Shown piece by piece: positions 40,431 through 48,863 of a DNA stretch of 64,000 nucleotides; position 1 is the stretch's first letter; each line of letters begins with the position of its first letter. This DNA comes from an uncultured Pelagibacteraceae bacterium. GTDB taxonomy: Bacteria > Pseudomonadota > Alphaproteobacteria > Pelagibacterales > Pelagibacteraceae. Below the pieces are notes generated by a model. The model was not told the origin of the DNA. It ran no database searches and worked only from the letters and a program-made list of their open reading frames with translations. The position numbers and the translations under genes are program-made. The DNA lies in contig CACMHW010000001.1 in the NCBI GenBank assembly GCA_902613545.1, positions 154,501-218,500 of the forward strand. The letters are read 5' to 3'.

Positions 40431-40537
40431 AAATATTAGTATTAATTTGTATAATAATTTTAACACTATCTGGATGTGGAAAAAAATCAGAGCCAAAATA
40501 TCAAGGAAAATTTAATCATATAAAAATAATTTTATAA
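40427..40537 (+). CDS. lptM: LptM-like short lipoprotein between argH and lysA
   Basis: A 36-residue lipoprotein precursor read from the ATG overlapping the argH stop codon (ATGA). The signal peptide has the lipobox LSGC, with Cys17 to be lipidated, followed by GKKSEPKY. In E. coli the comparable LptM (YifL) supports LptD maturation, and a tiny lipoprotein between argH and lysA is a recurring gene order in proteobacteria. The short length is normal for this family. Confidence 0.8.
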   Translation: MKILVLICIIILTLSGCGKKSEPKYQGKFNHIKIIL

Positions 40538-40541
40538 TCTT

Positions 40542-41771
40542 ATGCAAAATTTAAGATATGTAGGTAAAAATTTATTTCTGGAGCGAGTATCTATCCAAAA
40601 TTTTTTAAAGAAAAATAAAACTCCTTTTTATATTTATTCTGAAAATCAAATAATTTCTAATTATTTAAATTTTGTAAAAACATTTAAAAAAACTAATCCT
40701 TTGATATGTTTTGCAGCAAAATCAAATAGCAATACGAATATTTTAAGAATTTTGGGTAAACTTGGTGCTGGAGCTGATGTTGTATCTGGCGGAGAGCTAT
40801 TAAAAGCGCTTAAAGCAGGTATAAAACCAAAAAAAATTGTTTTTTCGGGGGTTGGTAAGTCTGAGGATGAGTTAAAAATTGCAATAAACAAAAAAATTTT
40901 GTTGATCAACTGCGAGTCTGAAAGTGAAGCAAAGTTAGTCAACTCATTAGCAAAAAAATTGAGAAAAAAAGTTTCTATTGGCTTCAGGTTAAATCCAAAT
41001 GTTGACGCAAAAACACATAAAAATATTTCTACAGGTAAAGCAGATAACAAGTTTGGTTTATCAATAAAAAATTTTAAGTCTTTTCTCAAAGAGATAAATA
41101 AATTCAAAAATATCAACCTTGAAGCGCTAAGTGTTCATATAGGTAGCCAAATTTTAAATGATGGACCTTTCAAAAAAACGCTTAATGTAATGAATAAATT
41201 AATTAAAGAATTAAAGTTAAATTTAAAATATGTCGATTTAGGCGGAGGTTTCGGAATTAATTATATTGACAGTGAAAAGCCAATCAATCTTAATAACTAT
41301 GCAAAATTAGTAAATAATTTTGCAACGAAAAATAAATGTAAAATTATTTTTGAGCCAGGTCGATCCATAATTGGAAACACAGGTTTGCTTGTTAGCAAAG
41401 TTCAATTTATAAAAAAAGGGCTCAATAAAAACTTTATAATTTTAGATGCAGGCATGAACGATTTTATGCGACCAGCTTTATATGATGCATTCCATAAAAT
41501 TATTCCTATAACTAAAAATTCATCTAAAATGAAAAATACAATAGAATTTGTAGGTCCAATTTGTGAAAGCACTTGTAAATTTGGAGTTTATAGAAAATAT
41601 CAAAAATTGATTGAAAATGACTTTGTAGCAATTACAAATGTTGGTGCATACGGCTCATCATTGTCATCAAATTACAATACTAGACCTTTGATCGCTGAAA
41701 TTTTAATCAATAAAAATAAATTTAAATATATAAGAAGAAAACAAAATTTACTAAAATTGATAAATTCTTAA
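40542..41771 (+). CDS. lysA: Diaminopimelate decarboxylase
   Basis: PLP enzyme making lysine from meso-diaminopimelate. In the 409-residue chain, Lys60 in CFAAKSNSN forms the Schiff base. SVHIGSQI, GGGFGINY and EPGRSIIGN bind the phosphate, and GPICESTCKFG supplies the catalytic cysteine near 342. It follows the lptM-like gene by 4 bases and its stop overlaps the plsC start by one base. Confidence 0.96.
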   Translation: MQNLRYVGKNLFLERVSIQNFLKKNKTPFYIYSENQIISNYLNFVKTFKKTNPLICFAAKSNSNTNILRILGKLGAGADVVSGGELLKALKAGIKPKKIVFSGVGKSEDELKIAINKKILLINCESESEAKLVNSLAKKLRKKVSIGFRLNPNVDAKTHKNISTGKADNKFGLSIKNFKSFLKEINKFKNINLEALSVHIGSQILNDGPFKKTLNVMNKLIKELKLNLKYVDLGGGFGINYIDSEKPINLNNYAKLVNNFATKNKCKIIFEPGRSIIGNTGLLVSKVQFIKKGLNKNFIILDAGMNDFMRPALYDAFHKIIPITKNSSKMKNTIEFVGPICESTCKFGVYRKYQKLIENDFVAITNVGAYGSSLSSNYNTRPLIAEILINKNKFKYIRRKQNLLKLINS

Positions 41772-42478
41772 TGCAATTTATTAAATCCTTAATTTTTAAT
41801 TTCTTCCTATATTTTGGACTTATTCTAATTTTCATATTAGCCATACCAACATTAATTCTTCCTGATAAATTTACGATTTTTTTCGGAAGGTTATCAGCAA
41901 AATACATCGTTTTAATTTTAAAACTTGTAATGAATACTAAAGTAATTTTTCATGGAGAAGAAAACTTAAAAAAAGTAGATCAATTTTTTGTTGCCTCTGC
42001 CCATCAATCAATGTTTGAAACTTTTGCTTTACAAATTCCGCTAAATGGTCCAATTTTTATTTTAAAAAAAGAACTTTTAAACATTCCATTGTTTGGTTGG
42101 TATTTACAAAAAATTGGTTCTATTGCAATCATAAGAGAAACTACTACTAAAGAAAACTTAAATTTTTTTGATAAAGTAAAGGAAAAATTAGAGAAAAATA
42201 AAAGACCACTTTTAATATTCCCTCAAGGGACTCGAGTAAAATTAGATGAACAGCCTCCCTTTAAAAAAGGAGTTGGTCGAATTTATAAAACATTAAATTT
42301 ACCTTGTATTCCAGTCGCATTAAATACAGGAAAAGTCTGGCCAAAAAATAGTTTTATGAAATTCTCAGGAGATATTCATATTTCATTTCTAGATCCTATT
42401 ATGCCCGGTAAAGACAATGATGAGTTTACAAAAGAAATTGAAAATAAGATTTATACTGAAATAAAGAAATATTATTAA
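41771..42478 (+). CDS. plsC: 1-acyl-sn-glycerol-3-phosphate acyltransferase
   Basis: Acylates lysophosphatidate to phosphatidate in membrane lipid synthesis. A 235-residue protein with an N-terminal membrane helix (10-30). The catalytic block is HQSMFETFALQ (His-x4-Glu, a variant of the classical HX4D seen in several alphaproteobacterial members) and the glycerol-phosphate-binding motif is FPQGTR. It is the last gene of the argH-lysA transcript and abuts convergent tyrA with no spacer. Confidence 0.9.
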   Translation: MQFIKSLIFNFFLYFGLILIFILAIPTLILPDKFTIFFGRLSAKYIVLILKLVMNTKVIFHGEENLKKVDQFFVASAHQSMFETFALQIPLNGPIFILKKELLNIPLFGWYLQKIGSIAIIRETTTKENLNFFDKVKEKLEKNKRPLLIFPQGTRVKLDEQPPFKKGVGRIYKTLNLPCIPVALNTGKVWPKNSFMKFSGDIHISFLDPIMPGKDNDEFTKEIENKIYTEIKKYY

Positions 42479-43375
42479 TTATTTTCTTCCAAAGTCTGGC
42501 TTCGCTGTATCTTGCCCTGCTTCAATAATTTCTTTTCTCACTTTTTTGGTTGATGAAAATATTTCCAAAAGTTTTTTACTGTCTTTATTTTTGATGGCGC
42601 TTTTGATTTCATTAAGATTTTTGGAATAGTTATCTAAAACTTTTAAAATGTTATCACTATTATCAAAAAAAATATCTTTCCACATCAAAGGGTCTGAGGC
42701 GGCAATCCTGGTAAAATCTCTTAGTCCACCCGCACTATATTGAATCACATCGTTTTTAAATTTATCTTCATTGTTTATTGCCGTTCTTACAATACTATAA
42801 GCTACTGCGTGTGGAAGGTGACTTGTTAAAGACAATACATAGTCGTGGTCTTCAAATGACATGATCTTAACCTTACTACCTAGTTTAGACCAAAATTTTT
42901 TAAGATTATCTATTTTATCTTTAGCAACTTGATTGGCAGCTGAAAGAATGCACCATCTATTTTCAAATAAGCTTGAAAATCCCGCATCTGGACCGCTGTG
43001 CTCTGTTCCGGCTATTGGGTGTGAAGCTATCCAACTAATATTTTTAAGTCCTAGATTGTTAACAATTTTATTGACCTCTTTTTTAGTTGAACCAGTATCA
43101 GTTAAAATAGAACCTTCTTTCAAATTTGACTTTATCGAAAGCAAAATTTCTTTGTAACTACTTAATGGTGCAGAAATAATTATTAAATCTGCATCTTTTA
43201 CAGCCTCTGACACATTAGAACAAATATCGACTGAAAAATTTTTTTTTAAATATTCCATGACTCGATTTGAATTGTCGTTAACACTTATTTTTGATGCTAA
43301 TTTTTTTTCCTGTGCTGCTCTCAGAATTGAAGAACCAATCAATCCACAACCTATTATGCTTAACTTACCGAACAT
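42479..43375 (-). CDS. tyrA: Prephenate/arogenate dehydrogenase
   Basis: NAD(P)-dependent oxidative decarboxylation of prephenate or arogenate for tyrosine synthesis. The 298-residue chain has an N-terminal Rossmann motif IGCGLIGSS (8-16), TDTGSTKKEV near 96-105, and SHPIAGTEHSGPDAG near 116-130. LTSHLPHAVAY near 185-195 contains the conserved histidine. There is no chorismate mutase or ACT domain. It overlaps hisC by 11 bases, as in the common alphaproteobacterial hisC-tyrA pair. Confidence 0.93.
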   Translation of the reverse strand: MFGKLSIIGCGLIGSSILRAAQEKKLASKISVNDNSNRVMEYLKKNFSVDICSNVSEAVKDADLIIISAPLSSYKEILLSIKSNLKEGSILTDTGSTKKEVNKIVNNLGLKNISWIASHPIAGTEHSGPDAGFSSLFENRWCILSAANQVAKDKIDNLKKFWSKLGSKVKIMSFEDHDYVLSLTSHLPHAVAYSIVRTAINNEDKFKNDVIQYSAGGLRDFTRIAASDPLMWKDIFFDNSDNILKVLDNYSKNLNEIKSAIKNKDSKKLLEIFSSTKKVRKEIIEAGQDTAKPDFGRK

Positions 43376-44450
43376 TTAAAATCTTTCTCATTTTTTTAAT
43401 TAACACTATATTCTCTGACGATGTCCCAATAGTTATACGTAAAGAATTTTTAATTCCGTAAACATCCATTTTACGAACTAATATTCCAGATTTTGCAAGT
43501 AATTTAAAAACTTTAGCAGAGTTTAATTTCACTTTATCGAATTTCACCAATAAGAAATTAGTAAAACTGTAATTTGTTTCTATTCTCATTTTTTTAAACT
43601 CAGAAAACATTTTTTTACTCCATTTATTTACATGTTTAATTTCTTTATTAAGCCATGCGCTGTCTTTTACTGCAGCAGAAGCCGCAAATAAGGCTGGTCT
43701 ACTCACATTGAAAGGTGGCTTAACCTTGTTTAATGCAGAAATAATTTCTTTTGACCCATATCCCCAACCAACTCTAAGTCCTGCTAAACCATATATTTTT
43801 GAAAAGGTTCTTGTCATAATCACATTTTTAAAATTTGTAAAAGTTCTTAAACCAGACAGATAATCTTTTTGTTTTACATACTCAAAATAAGCATCATCAA
43901 CTACCAATAGAATATTGCTTCTCAATTTTTTTCTTAAAAAGAGCAATTTTTTTTTTGAAATATATGTTCCAGTTGGGTTATTTGGATTAGCTAAGAAAAC
44001 TATTTTGGTTCTCCCTGTAACTTTTTTTAGTATATCTTTAATTGAAACAGTAAAATTATCCTCCTTTGAATAAATAACTTTTGCTCCATTCATTCTGCTG
44101 TAAATTCTGTAAATTATAAAACTAAACTTTGGAACTATAACTTCGTCTCCTTTTTTTAAGAACGATTTACATATTAGTTCAAATATTTGATCAGAACCTG
44201 ATCCTAGGATTATTCTATTTTTATCAATCTTAAATTTATTAGCTAAAGTATTTCTTAAAAAGGTTCCGTCAGAGTCAGGGTATCTTGCAAAATTTTTTGA
44301 AACTTCTAAGTATTGTTTTTTTGCTTTAGGGCTAGGGCCAAGAGCAGACTCATTAGCTGATAATTTAATTTTTGCTAATTTACTCTTAAATAAACTCATT
44401 CCAGCTACATATTTCTCTGCAACAATATTATTTGGTTTCGGAAATCTCAT
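43365..44450 (-). CDS. hisC: Histidinol-phosphate / aromatic aminotransferase
   Basis: PLP-dependent aminotransferase of 361 residues. The cofactor lysine lies in TRTFSKIYGLAGLRVGWG near 213-230; NPNNPTGTYI and DDAYFEYV complete the site. Paired with tyrA it probably serves both histidinol-phosphate and aromatic transamination, as alphaproteobacterial HisC2 enzymes do. It is divergent from metX across a 176-base regulatory gap. Confidence 0.92.
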   Translation of the reverse strand: MRFPKPNNIVAEKYVAGMSLFKSKLAKIKLSANESALGPSPKAKKQYLEVSKNFARYPDSDGTFLRNTLANKFKIDKNRIILGSGSDQIFELICKSFLKKGDEVIVPKFSFIIYRIYSRMNGAKVIYSKEDNFTVSIKDILKKVTGRTKIVFLANPNNPTGTYISKKKLLFLRKKLRSNILLVVDDAYFEYVKQKDYLSGLRTFTNFKNVIMTRTFSKIYGLAGLRVGWGYGSKEIISALNKVKPPFNVSRPALFAASAAVKDSAWLNKEIKHVNKWSKKMFSEFKKMRIETNYSFTNFLLVKFDKVKLNSAKVFKLLAKSGILVRKMDVYGIKNSLRITIGTSSENIVLIKKMRKILNVR

Positions 44451-44510
44451 TTATTTAATGTATTATCTAAATTGTTTAAGTTTTTCTATAGCTCTTTATC
44501 GTATATAAAA

Positions 44511-44539
44511 TTGACAAGTTTGTGATGATTTAGTAAACA
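44511..44539 (+). promoter_or_regulatory. Candidate promoter placing the transcript start at the SAM-II aptamer
   Basis: A perfect TTGACA (44511-44516), 17 bases, then TAAACA (44534-44539). The start point would fall at about 44545, where the riboswitch begins. The -10 is weak. Confidence 0.5.
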
Positions 44540-44543
44540 TTAA

Positions 44544-44596
44544 TCGCGCTGATTTAACCGTATTGCAAGCGCGTGATAAATGTAGCTAAAAAGGGG
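44544..44596 (+). promoter_or_regulatory. SAM-II riboswitch controlling metX
   Basis: The sequence closely matches the SAM-II consensus (metA motif). P1 is CGCGCT (44545-44550) with AGCGCG (44568-44573), enclosing GATTTAACCGTATTGCA. The conserved GTGATAAATGTAGCTAAAAAGGG tail (44573-44595) forms the pseudoknot in known structures. I recall an environmental SAM-II crystal-structure sequence essentially identical to this one. SAM binding sequesters the 3' G-run, lowering expression. It sits 30 bases before metX, a methionine gene, which is the classical alphaproteobacterial target. Confidence 0.93.
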
Positions 44597-44598
44597 AT

Positions 44599-44624
44599 GC
44601 CCAGTTTAGCTGGGCTTTTTTTTT
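44599..44624 (+). terminator. Intrinsic terminator directly after the SAM-II aptamer
   Basis: GCCCAG (44599-44604) and CTGGGC (44610-44615) form a 6-base stem with loop TTTAG, followed by nine T (44616-44624). The G-run of the aptamer (44593-44596) could instead pair with CCC (44600-44602), giving a competing structure. The arrangement suggests transcription attenuation controlled by SAM. Confidence 0.85.
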
Positions 44625-44626
44625 GG

Positions 44627-45766
44627 ATGAATATAAAACTTGAGAATATAAAGAAACTAGATGTAAAAAAACCACTCAAATTGGATTGTGGAAAAACTAT
44701 TAGTAATTTTCCTTTAGCTTATGAAACTTATGGAAAATTAAACAAGAATAAGGATAATGCTATTCTTGTTTTTCATGCTTTAACTGGTGATCAGTATGTT
44801 ACTGGTATTAATCCAATAACTAATAAAGAAGGTTGGTGGATCACTGCAGTAGGACCAGGTAAAGCTATAGACACTAACAAATATTTTGTTATTTGCGCAA
44901 ATGTCATTGGCGGATGTATGGGTTCTTTAGGTCCACGAAATATTAACCCTGAAACAAATCAACCATATGGACTAGATTTCCCGGTTATTACAATTAAGGA
45001 TATGGTAAGAGCTCAAGAGTCTTTACTTGATCATCTTGGAATTAAAAAACTTTTATGTGCAACTGGTGGTTCTATGGGTGGAATGCAACTATTGCAGTTT
45101 TGTGCAACTTTTCCAGATAAAACTTTTTCTGCTATTCCAATAGCCTGCAGCTCAAGTCATAGTGCACAGAATATTGCTTTAAATGAGTTAGCGCGCCAAG
45201 CAATTATGGCTGATCCGGTGTGGGAGAATGGAAAATATGTTTTGAAAAACCTTCAACCAAAAAATGGTTTGGCTGTTGCAAGAATGGTTGGACATATAAG
45301 TTATCTATCTGAAAAGGGAATGCAGGAAAAATTTGGAAGAAAATTACAAGAGAAAGCTGACTATGAATTTAGTTTTAATGCAGATTTTCAAGTAGAAAGT
45401 TACTTAAGACATCAAGGTTATGCATTTGTTGAAAGGTTTGATGCAAACTCAGTTCTTTATATTACAAGAGCAATGGATTATTTTGATCTATCAAAACAGT
45501 TTAAAGGCGGCCTTATAGAAGCATTTAAAAATCAAGAAACAAAGTTTTTGATAATATCTTTTTCTTCTGATTGGTTATACACAACAAAAGATAATAAAGA
45601 CATAGTAATTGCACTAAACGCATCTGGAGCTGATGTTTCATATTCAGAAATTGTTACAGACAAAGGGCATGACTCATTTTTACTGGATGAACCCGAATTT
45701 CTAAAAACTTTGAAAGGTTTTATAGACTCCATTTACGAAAAATTTAAAAATGAAAAAAGAATTTAA
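44627..45766 (+). CDS. metX: Homoserine O-acetyltransferase
   Basis: Activates homoserine for sulfhydrylation to homocysteine in methionine synthesis. I choose the ATG at 44627 (379 residues, MNIKLENIKK), immediately after the terminator U-run. An in-frame ATG at 44597 has the G-run directly before it but would place the terminator inside the gene. The alpha/beta hydrolase motifs are FHALTGDQYV near 49-58, the nucleophile Ser149 in GGSMGGMQ, and later SSDWLYT and KGHDSFLLDEPEF with Asp and His. The stop overlaps metW by 17 bases. Confidence 0.93.
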   Translation: MNIKLENIKKLDVKKPLKLDCGKTISNFPLAYETYGKLNKNKDNAILVFHALTGDQYVTGINPITNKEGWWITAVGPGKAIDTNKYFVICANVIGGCMGSLGPRNINPETNQPYGLDFPVITIKDMVRAQESLLDHLGIKKLLCATGGSMGGMQLLQFCATFPDKTFSAIPIACSSSHSAQNIALNELARQAIMADPVWENGKYVLKNLQPKNGLAVARMVGHISYLSEKGMQEKFGRKLQEKADYEFSFNADFQVESYLRHQGYAFVERFDANSVLYITRAMDYFDLSKQFKGGLIEAFKNQETKFLIISFSSDWLYTTKDNKDIVIALNASGADVSYSEIVTDKGHDSFLLDEPEFLKTLKGFIDSIYEKFKNEKRI

Positions 45767-46343
45767 AGTAATTGCAGACTTATTACCAAGCAACACACGT
45801 GTCCTAGACGTAGGTTGTGGAGATGGATCATTGATGAGTCTTCTTAGAAAAGATAAAAATATAAATGTAAGAGGATTGGAGTTAAATCAAAGTAATGTAC
45901 AACAATGTATTCGTAAAGGATTACCAGTAATACAAGGTAATGCTGAAACTGAGCTTCATCAATTTCCAGATCAATCCTTTGACTTCGTAATTTTAAGTCA
46001 GACCCTTCAAGCTTTTTACGAACCTGAGAAAGTCTTAAGAGATCTTTTAAGAATTGGTAAATCTGTAATTATTTCTATTCCAAATTTTGGGTATTGGAAG
46101 GTAAGAACAAAACTTTTATTTTTTGGTAAGATGCCAGTTACAAAGACTTTACCAAACACTTGGTATAATACACCAAATTTACATATGTGTACTATAAAAG
46201 ATTTATTTAATTTTTGTGATGAAAAAAAAATAATTATAAAAAAAGTCGTTGGAGTAAATGAGGATAAAATTTCATTGATTAAAAAGGGAAATTTGGAAAT
46301 CAAAAATCTTTTTTCAAAACTAGGTATTTTCTTAATTGGATAA
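45750..46343 (+). CDS. metW: Methionine biosynthesis protein MetW
   Basis: A 197-residue class I methyltransferase-like partner of MetX. The SAM-binding motif is VLDVGCGDGSLM near 19-30, followed by DFVILSQTLQAF. MetW is thought to support MetX activity rather than methylate a known substrate. It is translationally coupled to metX and is therefore under the same SAM-II control. Confidence 0.93.
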   Translation: MKKEFKVIADLLPSNTRVLDVGCGDGSLMSLLRKDKNINVRGLELNQSNVQQCIRKGLPVIQGNAETELHQFPDQSFDFVILSQTLQAFYEPEKVLRDLLRIGKSVIISIPNFGYWKVRTKLLFFGKMPVTKTLPNTWYNTPNLHMCTIKDLFNFCDEKKIIIKKVVGVNEDKISLIKKGNLEIKNLFSKLGIFLIG

Positions 46344-46344
46344 A

Positions 46345-47103
46345 ATGAAAATAGAGATAATTTCTTGTTTGAGCGATAATTACAGTTATTTAATTCATGA
46401 TGAAGAAACTAATACTGTTGCAATTATAGATCCATCAGAATTCAAAACATGTGATAAAATTATTACAAAATATAATAAATTAGATTTTATTTTAAATACG
46501 CATCATCATGCTGATCATGTTAATGGAAATCTAGAGCTTAAAAAAAAGTATAATTCAAAAATTTTAGGTTTTGGTCAAGATAAGAAGCGAATACCTGGTA
46601 TAGATGTCTTGTTAGATGAAAATCAAAAACAAAAAATTGGTAATCTGGAATTTGAGGTAATTTTTATTCCAGGTCATACAAAAGGTCATATTGCTTTTTT
46701 CTTTACTAAAGAAAAAATTGCTTTTACCGGAGATACATTATTTTCATTAGGTTGTGGCAGAGTTTTTGAAGGAACTCATGAAGAAATGTATTATTCTTTA
46801 AATAAAATTAAAAACCTTCCACCTGATACAAAAATCTATTGTGGACACGAATACACAAAATCAAACTTAAATTTCTGTTTAACTTACGATCCTAAAAATA
46901 CCTTTTTAAAAGAAAAAGAAATTGATATTCAAAAAAAATTAAATTCAAATCTCCCAACTATACCATCAATTTTAGGACAAGAAATTAAAACAAATATTTT
47001 TTTAAGGTGTAATGATCCCGAAATTAAGCTTGCTTTGGGCCTTAAAGATTCTTCTGAAGTTGAAGTTTTTTCAAAATTACGAGATTTAAAGGACTCTTTT
47101 TAA
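46345..47103 (+). CDS. gloB: Hydroxyacylglutathione hydrolase (glyoxalase II)
   Basis: Hydrolyses S-lactoylglutathione in methylglyoxal detoxification. I use the ATG at 46345 (252 residues) over an in-frame TTG at 46336 inside metW. The metallo-beta-lactamase zinc motif is NTHHHADHVNG near 51-61, followed by FIPGHTKGH, FTGDTLFSLGCGR and YCGHEYT. It follows metW by one base and may be on the same transcript. Confidence 0.93.
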   Translation: MKIEIISCLSDNYSYLIHDEETNTVAIIDPSEFKTCDKIITKYNKLDFILNTHHHADHVNGNLELKKKYNSKILGFGQDKKRIPGIDVLLDENQKQKIGNLEFEVIFIPGHTKGHIAFFFTKEKIAFTGDTLFSLGCGRVFEGTHEEMYYSLNKIKNLPPDTKIYCGHEYTKSNLNFCLTYDPKNTFLKEKEIDIQKKLNSNLPTIPSILGQEIKTNIFLRCNDPEIKLALGLKDSSEVEVFSKLRDLKDSF

Positions 47104-47114
47104 CTTCAATAATC

Positions 47115-47142
47115 TTGACTTGCTAGCACTTAAGGCTATATT
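47115..47142 (+). promoter_or_regulatory. Promoter of the rplU-rpmA-obgE transcript
   Basis: TTGACT (47115-47120), 16 bases, TATATT (47137-47142), 26 bases before the rplU ATG at 47169. A good consensus match for a highly expressed ribosomal operon. Confidence 0.6.
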
Positions 47143-47168
47143 GCGTAAAATTAAAAAAAAAAGATTTT

Positions 47169-47576
47169 ATGTCATTTGCTATAATTGAAACAGGCGGAAA
47201 ACAATACAAAGTATCTGCAAGTAAAATATTAGAGATTGAAAAACTTAATTTTAAAGTTGGTGAAACTATTAAATTTGATAATGTCTTACTTTTAAACGAC
47301 GACAAAAGCACAGAAGTTGGAAGTCCAAAAGTTGAGGGTGCTATGGTAGAAGCTAAACTTTTAGACACTGTTAAAGATCGAACTGTATTAGTATTTCACA
47401 AAAGAAGAAGAAAACACTCAAGAAAGAAAAATGGTCATAGACAACGTCATTCTAAGATACAAATTACAAAAATTTTAGCAAAAGGTGGTAAAGTTGTAAG
47501 TGAAGCTAAAATAGTAGAAAAAAAGAAAATTGTAAAAGAGGAAAAAAAAGTTATAAAAAAAGAAGCAAAGAAATAG
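47169..47576 (+). CDS. rplU: 50S ribosomal protein L21
   Basis: Large-subunit ribosomal protein. The first 100 residues (FAIIETGGKQYKVSAS, VLVFHKRRRKHSRKKNGHRQ) match bacterial L21. The C-terminal 30 residues are a Lys/Glu-rich extension (KIVEKKKIVKEEKKV) that gives 135 residues instead of about 103; such tails occur in other alphaproteobacteria. Followed 8 bases later by rpmA. Confidence 0.96.
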   Translation: MSFAIIETGGKQYKVSASKILEIEKLNFKVGETIKFDNVLLLNDDKSTEVGSPKVEGAMVEAKLLDTVKDRTVLVFHKRRRKHSRKKNGHRQRHSKIQITKILAKGGKVVSEAKIVEKKKIVKEEKKVIKKEAKK

Positions 47577-47584
47577 GAAAATAA

Positions 47585-47839
47585 ATGGCAACAAAAAAAG
47601 CAGGTGGATCATCGAAGAACGGCCGAGATAGTAAGGGCAGACGCCTTGGTGTTAAAAAATACGGCGAACAAATTGTAATACCTGGAAATATTATAGTTAG
47701 ACAAAGAGGAACTAAAATCCACCCTGGTGAAAATGTTGGCATTGGTAAAGACCATTCAATTTTTTCTTTGGTCAAAGGAAAAGTAAAATTCAAAAAATCC
47801 AAATTAAACAGAACTTTTGTTTCTGTAATCCCCAACTAA
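47585..47839 (+). CDS. rpmA: 50S ribosomal protein L27
   Basis: Large-subunit protein near the peptidyl-transferase centre. The 84 residues begin [20 protein letters not shown] and continue [21 protein letters not shown], the standard L27 sequence. There is no N-terminal cleaved extension of the Firmicutes type. Follows rplU directly. Confidence 0.97.
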   Translation: MATKKAGGSSKNGRDSKGRRLGVKKYGEQIVIPGNIIVRQRGTKIHPGENVGIGKDHSIFSLVKGKVKFKKSKLNRTFVSVIPN

Positions 47840-47879
47840 ATCTATATAAATAACTTAAGTTATTTGTATTATAAAAGGT

Positions 47880-48863
47880 ATGAAATTTTTAGATCAAGCA
47901 AAGATTTATATTAAAGCTGGAAATGGCGGGTCAGGATCTGCAAGCTTTAGAAGAGAAAAGTTTGTAGAGTATGGTGGGCCGGATGGTGGTGATGGCGGAG
48001 ATGGTGGATCTATTATTGTTCAATCTGATAGAAATCTTAATACATTAATTGACTTCAGATATGCACAACATTTTAAAGCTGAACATGGGAAACCTGGAAG
48101 CAAAAGAAATAAAACTGGAGCAAATGGAGAAGATTTGATTTTAAAAGTTCCATTGGGCACACAAGTATATGAAGAAGATAACAATACTTTAATTTATGAT
48201 TTTACCAAAAATAAGGAAAAATATCTTGTGGCATCGGGCGGTAAAGGTGGTCTTGGAAATGTAAGATTTAAAAGCTCAACAAATAGAGCACCAAGAAAAA
48301 AAACAAATGGAAAACTTGGAGAAGAATTTTGGATTTGGCTGCAATTAAAAGTAATCGCAGATATTGGAATTATAGGTAAACCAAACGCTGGTAAATCTAG
48401 TTTACTTGCAGCATTAACAAGAGCTAAGCCGAAAATAGCAAATTATCCATTTACAACAGTTAATCCGAACTTAGGAGTATCTTACTATGCGGGTAAAGAA
48501 ATTACCTTAGCTGATATACCTGGTTTAGTGGAAGGCGCACACAAAGGTGTTGGCCTTGGGGATAAATTCTTAAGACACATAGAAAGATGCAAAATTTTAC
48601 TTCACTTGATAGACCTATCAGAGGACAATTTGTTTAATTCTTACAAAAAAATTAAATTAGAACTATCTAATTATGATAAAAATTTAATAAAAAAAAAAGA
48701 GATTATTTTTTTTAATAAGTCAGATTTGTTAGATGATAATGAGATAAAAAAAAAATTAAAGGAGTTTAAAAAAAAAGTAAAAATTAAATATGAAATAGTT
48801 TCTGTTTATTCTAATGAAGACATCCAAAAAATAAAAAAATTATTAGCCAAATATGTTAATTAA
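47880..48863 (+). CDS. obgE: Obg GTPase
   Basis: Ribosome-assembly and stress GTPase of 327 residues. Residues 1-155 are the glycine-rich Obg fold (DQAKIYIKAGNGGSGSASFRR, GPDGGDGGDGG). The G domain has GKPNAGKSSLL, DIPGLVEGAHKG, NKSD and a C-terminal SVYSNED. The long C-terminal domain of some Obg proteins is absent. It overlaps proB by 11 bases. Confidence 0.96.
   Translation: MKFLDQAKIYIKAGNGGSGSASFRREKFVEYGGPDGGDGGDGGSIIVQSDRNLNTLIDFRYAQHFKAEHGKPGSKRNKTGANGEDLILKVPLGTQVYEEDNNTLIYDFTKNKEKYLVASGGKGGLGNVRFKSSTNRAPRKKTNGKLGEEFWIWLQLKVIADIGIIGKPNAGKSSLLAALTRAKPKIANYPFTTVNPNLGVSYYAGKEITLADIPGLVEGAHKGVGLGDKFLRHIERCKILLHLIDLSEDNLFNSYKKIKLELSNYDKNLIKKKEIIFFNKSDLLDDNEIKKKLKEFKKKVKIKYEIVSVYSNEDIQKIKKLLAKYVN

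Noticed and set aside
40661-41116. 151-codon minus-strand ORF inside lysA
   Set aside because: Antisense shadow of lysA; Phe/Leu/Ser-rich and without expression signals.
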